Shown here piece by piece: positions 59,915 to 64,000 of a stretch of 64,000 nt of DNA; within the stretch, counting starts at the first letter, position 1, and each line of letters opens with the position of its first letter. A program made the translations under genes and the position numbers. The notes beneath the pieces were generated by a model that saw only the letters and a program-made list of their open reading frames with translations, searched no databases and had not been told where the DNA came from. Origin of the DNA: Bacteroides congonensis (lineage in GTDB: Bacteria; Bacteroidota; Bacteroidia; Bacteroidales; Bacteroidaceae); NCBI RefSeq assembly GCF_900130125.1, contig NZ_FQXY01000011.1, positions 124,001-188,000 on the forward strand, in the 5' to 3' direction.

Positions 59915-61204
59915 TTAAAGGTTCGTTCCTTGCGGAATAGTAGTTGCAGAAAAGAGAAGCGATGAATCGTTCCCACCGAAACCGAAAGAGTTGGATAATA
60001 CGTGGCGTACGGGGATTCCTTCCCGGAAAGTCGTTTCCGGTATCAGTCCCGTTTCGGGCATCGCGTCCGTGAAGTTCAGATTCGGGTAAATCATACCTTT
60101 ATATAAGGAAAGAACGGAATATACCGCTTCAATCCCTTCGGAAGCTCCTAAAGTATGTCCGATAAAGGCTTTCACCGAACTGAACGGCGGAACGTGCTCT
60201 CCGAAGATTCTCCGTAATGCCATTCCTTCCGATGCGTCGTTGCCGGGAGTGCCTGTGCCGTGCACATTGATATAGTCTATTTCTTCGGGAGAAATACCGC
60301 TTGAAGCGATTGCTTCGCTCATTGATAGAAAGGCGCCGTCTCCTTCTGGAGAACTTCCCGTCTGGTGATAGGCTTCGTTTGTATTAGCGTAACCGCTAAG
60401 TTCGCAATAAGGAGTTCGCCGGAGTGAGCTTTCCGGTTGAAGTACTAAGTAACCTGCCCCTTCTCCGAGGTTGAGCCCCGTACGCGAACGGTCAAAGGGA
60501 CGGCAATGTGCCTTATCCAAAATCATAAGAGAGTTGAATCCGTTCAGTGTGAACCGGCAAAGCGCATCTGTCCCCCCGACAACAACGGCATCCAATAACT
60601 CGTGTTTAATCATCCTTGCTCCCAGCATGATAGCGTTGGCGGCTGACGAACAGGCGGTACTGATGGTTGTTATGAAATCGTTGATGCCCAAGTAGGAAGC
60701 AATCAGTTCCGTACTGGCTCCGCAGTCATGGGAGATGACTTCACGCAGTCGTCCCCGTTTGGGATTCTCTTTGAATGATTCATAGAAATGCTCGCTTAAA
60801 TCCATGCCGCCGACGGAAGTTGCAGAAATAAAACCGATACGTAACGGTTGAGAATCCTGCTGTGTCTGCTGAGAGTCCTGCTGTGGCGGTTGCTGTATAT
60901 GCTGTGACGGTTGCTGCGCATACCGTGATGTTCTCTGATTCAGTCCTGCATCTTCCAACGCTTCTTTAGCCGCCACCATTCCCAACAATGCTGTGCGTGA
61001 GACGGTCCGTTGCGGAGAGATGCCGAGCAATTGTTTCAGTTCCTCATTGTTATGCTTCACTTCGGATACGGGCACGTCGAGGGCAGTCGGGAAAAGAGTT
61101 ACTTTTCCGATACCATGTTTCCCTTGTCTCAAAGCCTCTATGTTTTCGGAAACTCCGATGCCGATGCCCGAAACAATTCCCAGTCCGGTGACATAAATCT
61201 TCAT
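59915..61204 (-). CDS. Beta-ketoacyl-ACP synthase with Gln-rich insertion
   Basis: FabF-like elongating ketosynthase, 429 residues. The catalytic triad is intact: ITTISTACSSAANAIMLGAR (Cys), NVHGTGTPGNDASEG (His) and AFIGHTLGASEG (His). The final SNSFGFGGNDSS matches the family. Between residues about 95 and 118 is a Gln/Pro/Ser-rich stretch made of short repeats (QQPSQHIQQPPQQDSQQTQQ), absent from usual KS enzymes and located on a surface loop. It likely pairs with the Cys-less protein at 58871 as the polyene-forming heterodimer. 3 nt separate it from the ACP gene. Confidence 0.93.
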   Translation of the reverse strand: MKIYVTGLGIVSGIGIGVSENIEALRQGKHGIGKVTLFPTALDVPVSEVKHNNEELKQLLGISPQRTVSRTALLGMVAAKEALEDAGLNQRTSRYAQQPSQHIQQPPQQDSQQTQQDSQPLRIGFISATSVGGMDLSEHFYESFKENPKRGRLREVISHDCGASTELIASYLGINDFITTISTACSSAANAIMLGARMIKHELLDAVVVGGTDALCRFTLNGFNSLMILDKAHCRPFDRSRTGLNLGEGAGYLVLQPESSLRRTPYCELSGYANTNEAYHQTGSSPEGDGAFLSMSEAIASSGISPEEIDYINVHGTGTPGNDASEGMALRRIFGEHVPPFSSVKAFIGHTLGASEGIEAVYSVLSLYKGMIYPNLNFTDAMPETGLIPETTFREGIPVRHVLSNSFGFGGNDSSLLFSATTIPQGTNL

Positions 61205-61207
61205 GCG

Positions 61208-61489
61208 TCAGGCTTTACGATTGGCTGCAATGTAATCAGACAATGTGCGCACCGAATAGAAGATTTGCTTTCCTTCACCCGGTTTTTCTATTTTAATCCC
61301 ATATTCACGTTCCAGAATCAGTATGATTTCGAGAGCGTCGATAGAGTCAAGACCGAGGCCTTCATCTCCGAACAGGGGTGCTTCGTCGTCTATATCTTCC
61401 GGAGTGATTTCTTCCAGGTTCAACTCTTCGATGAGTTTGCCTTTCACTTCGTCCATCAGTTCTCTTGGGGTTTGATTTGAATTATCCAT
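61208..61489 (-). CDS. Acyl carrier protein
   Basis: 93 residues, about 15 longer than primary-metabolism AcpP. The phosphopantetheine attachment Ser is in DEGLGLDSIDALEIILILER (DSI motif, Ser near 52). The following helix and REYGIKIEKPGEGKQIF match ACP helices II-III. It carries the growing chain of the pathway and sits between the two ketosynthase genes, with 3 nt and 17 nt gaps. Confidence 0.95.
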   Translation of the reverse strand: MDNSNQTPRELMDEVKGKLIEELNLEEITPEDIDDEAPLFGDEGLGLDSIDALEIILILEREYGIKIEKPGEGKQIFYSVRTLSDYIAANRKA

Positions 61490-61506
61490 AAGTTGTCGAT
61501 ATGTTA

Positions 61507-63315
61507 TTAATAAGTCGTTGATATATTAGTAATTTGTTTAAATTCTGCCTGATATTGTCCGTCCATCAGTTCACACCAGCCTATGACGCATGCGCGCAAC
61601 TTCCCTTTAGCCATTACGATACGTGCGTAATCCTCTAAAGAATCAGGCTCGTAATGCGGACAGACAAAGAAAGTATTCTCTCCCTTTATTTTATGCCGGA
61701 TACAAATCTCACCCAACACCACATTGGGGAGCGTATAGACAAATACGGCGGGACTGGCGGCTTTGTCTCCTTCTTTGCTGATAAGAGTCTGATGTTTGCA
61801 GTCCGTATCCAGCGATGAAGAAGCGTTGGCAAGAATAATTCCAATCTCTTCCGGTTGATAATCAGTTCCTTTCAGCAAGTGGCCGGCAGCCACATATCCC
61901 AGTTTACACAGGTCATCCATTTTATAGAACTTCATATTGTTTTCTCCCAAATTCTTATAGGCTTCCCGGATAAACGGTGCAAAGTCCGTCTCTGAAGAGT
62001 TGAATATGACTGTTCCGTCACGTTCTACCACTCCCGGTCTGATAGTGATACTGTTCACTGATTCGGCAAGTGCCTTGGAGAAAGGAACCTGTTTCTGACG
62101 GTGACGGGCGGCAGGAAGAGACAATACAACTGCGGCATTGCATCCACCGAAACCGGAAGCGGTCTTGACGCAACATTTCATCGGCATCGGTTGATGCGTG
62201 CCATAGACGGTGACAGGCATAGGAACACCGAGTGTTTCGTATCCTAAAGTCCCGTAGAATATTCCTGTTTTCAACTGCTCCATGCAAAGGATGGTTTCGA
62301 TAATGCCCGAAGCTCCTAACGTATGCCCGAAATAAGGTTTCAAGCTATTCACCGGAACAGTTGATAATCCTGCCAGATGGATAGCTTTGGATTCCATTTC
62401 ATCATTGTAGACGGTAGCTGTCCCGTGTGCATTGATAAAGCTGATGTCTCCGGGAGTTACTTCTGCCTCTTCCATTGCCTGGTTGATAGCCATTGCCAAT
62501 CCGTCTCCCGTCCGGGAAGGACCGGATATGTGGTTGGCATCATTGCTGACAGCTCCACCGGAGAGAATAATATCATTGGCGTTCCCTTGAGTTTCTAAAA
62601 GAACGGCTCCGCAGGCTTCGCCCAGGCTCAATCCGTCCCGTTGTATGTCATAAGGTCGGCAGCGCTGTGCGCTGACAGACCGGAAAGACAGGAATCCGCT
62701 GGTGATAAAATGAGACAGAATATCTCCACCGGCAACGATGATCCGTTTGTAACGTCCCGATTCTATCTGTCTTTTAGCTACAATGAGTGCCGAAACTCCT
62801 GATATACAGGCATTGGAAATGACGTCTACCTGATTGCAGGCTCCGAAAAAGTTGCCGATTCGCTCCGCCATTTTCCAAAGAAAGGCAGGACTGTCCGTTG
62901 GAAGCTGTATAGACGAACCGTTCGATTCACCCAAAGCAACCAGTTCGTCCGAAGCAGCCTGCTTACTTAATAAATCGACATTCCCTTTTGTCGTAGAGAG
63001 CAGTAAGGCACAATCCGGTTCACGGAGACTGGCTCCCGACTGGGAAATCACCTCTTGAACAGCCAAAATAAATAGTTGTTCCATACGGGTATAATCCGTT
63101 ATCTGCATCTCCTTCGCCCGTCTTTCCAATTCGACAGCGTCAATCATTCCTGCCAATAGCGGGCTGTCGGATATCCGTCCGGCTTCCTGTATGCGGATGC
63201 CACTCCGGCAGGCACGGATAGCTTCCGTATTCTCCTGTATGCCGAAGCCCAGTGAAGTAATAAGCGTATGAGCTGTAATATATATGTTCAGAGAATGTTC
63301 CATTTCTTTTTCCAT
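61507..63315 (-). CDS. Ketosynthase fused to a truncated ketosynthase-like domain
   Basis: 602 residues from 63315; the second ATG at 63303 (MEHSLNIYITAHTLI) is a likely alternative. Residues 1-410 are a full beta-ketoacyl synthase: VDVISNACISGVSALIVAKR (Cys in NACISG), FINAHGTATVYNDEMES (His) and KPYFGHTLGASGIIETI (His). Residues about 430-602 resemble the N-terminal half of a thiolase-fold protein (KLGYVAAGHLLKGTDYQPEE, IGIILANASSSLDTDCKHQ), without any catalytic residue, like the Cys-less chain-length factor. The chain may carry its own partner lobe. Priming or first-extension role is an inference. Confidence 0.87.
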   Translation of the reverse strand: MEKEMEHSLNIYITAHTLITSLGFGIQENTEAIRACRSGIRIQEAGRISDSPLLAGMIDAVELERRAKEMQITDYTRMEQLFILAVQEVISQSGASLREPDCALLLSTTKGNVDLLSKQAASDELVALGESNGSSIQLPTDSPAFLWKMAERIGNFFGACNQVDVISNACISGVSALIVAKRQIESGRYKRIIVAGGDILSHFITSGFLSFRSVSAQRCRPYDIQRDGLSLGEACGAVLLETQGNANDIILSGGAVSNDANHISGPSRTGDGLAMAINQAMEEAEVTPGDISFINAHGTATVYNDEMESKAIHLAGLSTVPVNSLKPYFGHTLGASGIIETILCMEQLKTGIFYGTLGYETLGVPMPVTVYGTHQPMPMKCCVKTASGFGGCNAAVVLSLPAARHRQKQVPFSKALAESVNSITIRPGVVERDGTVIFNSSETDFAPFIREAYKNLGENNMKFYKMDDLCKLGYVAAGHLLKGTDYQPEEIGIILANASSSLDTDCKHQTLISKEGDKAASPAVFVYTLPNVVLGEICIRHKIKGENTFFVCPHYEPDSLEDYARIVMAKGKLRACVIGWCELMDGQYQAEFKQITNISTTY

Positions 63316-63731
63316 TCCATATAAAACGGCGGATTAATAAGTTCCAGTTCTTTATTCAGGTTCAGGAATACCTGCATCGTGCTTCCGGTAGCTACTACGC
63401 TCTGGTCACTAGCCCGATAGATGACGTATTCGAATTTTATCTTGGCAGCTTCGCAGGCGATATAGCGCGTTTCGACAATTGCCTCTTCACCAAAAGATAA
63501 TGATTGCTTGAACTGGCAGGTCAAATCGACAATGGGAACCATGTACCCTTCGCGGTAAATACTCATATAATCCAGACCGTACTGCTTGCCGAAGGCTTCC
63601 CTTCCGTCTTCAAAATAACGTACGTACTCACCGTGCCATACGATTTGCATGGAATCTATTTCGCTGAACCGCACTTTGAATGTAGTCCGGTTGGTCAGAG
63701 CGGGTGTATGTTGAGTCGTTTTCCGTTTCAT
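63288..63731 (-). CDS. 4-hydroxybenzoyl-CoA-type (4HBT) thioesterase
   Basis: Hotdog thioesterase, 147 residues from ATG 63731 (MKRKTTQHTPALTNRTTF). The start is preferred because it overlaps the preceding dehydratase stop as ATGA; a start ten codons upstream (63761) would lie inside that gene. The active-site region is RFSEIDSMQIVWHGEYVRYF with the conserved Asp in EID and the HGEYVRYFE block. In aryl-polyene clusters the equivalent enzyme (ApeK, by recollection) hydrolyses misloaded or finished acyl-ACP. The stop falls inside the next gene by 28 nt. Confidence 0.88.
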   Translation of the reverse strand: MKRKTTQHTPALTNRTTFKVRFSEIDSMQIVWHGEYVRYFEDGREAFGKQYGLDYMSIYREGYMVPIVDLTCQFKQSLSFGEEAIVETRYIACEAAKIKFEYVIYRASDQSVVATGSTMQVFLNLNKELELINPPFYMEWKKKWNIL

Positions 63732-64000
63732 TCTTTCTTGATAAATATTTTCATCCGACATTCGGCTATCAGCTCCTCACCGGCTTTTACTTGTGCGGAA
63801 ACCAGTGTAATATCGAATACTTCCTGCACGACCGTAATCTCGGTAAATAGTTTCATTCCCACTTCCGGTAAATTATAAATCTTGAGTTTATCCACCGAAC
63901 CGATAAAGCCTAACGGAACCTGTGCGCCTTGCCGAGTGTAGATAAACCCGATACGTGCGGCTGCCGATTGGGCGATGTGCTCGATGATTCCCGGTTCTTG
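63728..64000 (-). CDS. ApeP/FabA-like hotdog dehydratase, 5' part cut by the window edge
   Basis: Only the last 90 codons lie in the window; the frame is open from base 64000 to the TGA at 63730-63728. Visible sequence: QEPGIIEHIAQSAAARIGFI, AQVPLGFIGSVDKLKIYNLP, VGMKLFTEITVVQEVFDITL, ending KIFIKKE. The helix after 'EHIAQSAAA' and the strand pattern match the hotdog dehydratase family (ApeP/FabA-like). It would be the second dehydratase of the pathway. Its stop overlaps the thioesterase start. The N-terminal catalytic His is off the edge, so activity cannot be judged. Confidence 0.85.
   Translation of the reverse strand, partial: QEPGIIEHIAQSAAARIGFIYTRQGAQVPLGFIGSVDKLKIYNLPEVGMKLFTEITVVQEVFDITLVSAQVKAGEELIAECRMKIFIKKE

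Overview
The window comes from a gut-type Bacteroides chromosome. I infer the B. ovatus / B. xylanisolvens / B. thetaiotaomicron group from gene content and from memory of gene order, not from a search. The evidence is a SusC/SusD locus with its own ECF sigma/FecR pair, BACON domains, many signal peptides and SusD-type lipoproteins, a TolC/HlyD/ABC-2 efflux operon, an IS66 element, and repeated use of the Bacteroides promoter form (TTTG-like box, about 19-20 bases, TANNTTTG). Shine-Dalgarno sequences are generally lacking. No tRNA, rRNA or CRISPR array was seen.

Layout. Positions 1-3604 (minus): efflux operon TolC - HlyD - ABC-2 permease, the last running off the left edge. 3883-4824: malate dehydrogenase. 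5115-5987: membrane-anchored coiled-coil protein. 5988-9084: a non-coding region carrying an array of 22-bp-spaced palindromes, split by a complete 2,371-bp IS66 element with 32-bp inverted repeats and an 8-bp target duplication. 9085-10060: nadK, broken by a 106-bp imperfect tandem duplication that looks like an assembly error. 10209-21975 (plus): housekeeping genes pdxJ, exbB, exbD, tonB, DJ-1, ispD, recG, ndk, an M23/LysM protein, DUF1599, a DoxX-like protein, tpiA, SPOR, folE. 21997-33088 (minus): dnaG; the aromatic amino-acid operon pheA - aminotransferase - DAHP synthase/chorismate mutase - tyrA; then TPR, recQ and recJ. 33257-44566 (plus): a sigma/FecR/SusC/SusD locus with two phosphodiester glycosidases, a BACON/LRR lipoprotein and an alkaline phosphatase. 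44567-45046: a second non-coding palindrome island. 45047-47011: three small exported proteins of unknown role. 47072-64000 (minus): at least 15 tightly packed genes of an aryl-polyene/flexirubin-like lipid pathway, running off the right edge.

How they work together. The pheA operon is preceded by an attenuator: a 28-codon leader peptide with 11 Phe/Tyr codons among its first 16, a segment inside that reading frame that can act as antiterminator, and an intrinsic terminator 24 bases before pheA. The SusC/D locus encodes no recognisable glycoside hydrolase other than phosphodiester glycosidases, and adds a phosphatase, which suggests a sugar-1-phosphodiester substrate. The last operon combines ketosynthases (one lacking the catalytic Cys), an ACP, two hotdog dehydratases, a thioesterase, an adenylate-forming ligase, a LolA-like carrier, a C45 acyltransferase, a CrtI-like oxidoreductase and a 1,288-residue MMPL-acyltransferase-methyltransferase fusion. 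Together these would build, modify and export a polyene-type acyl chain to the outer membrane.
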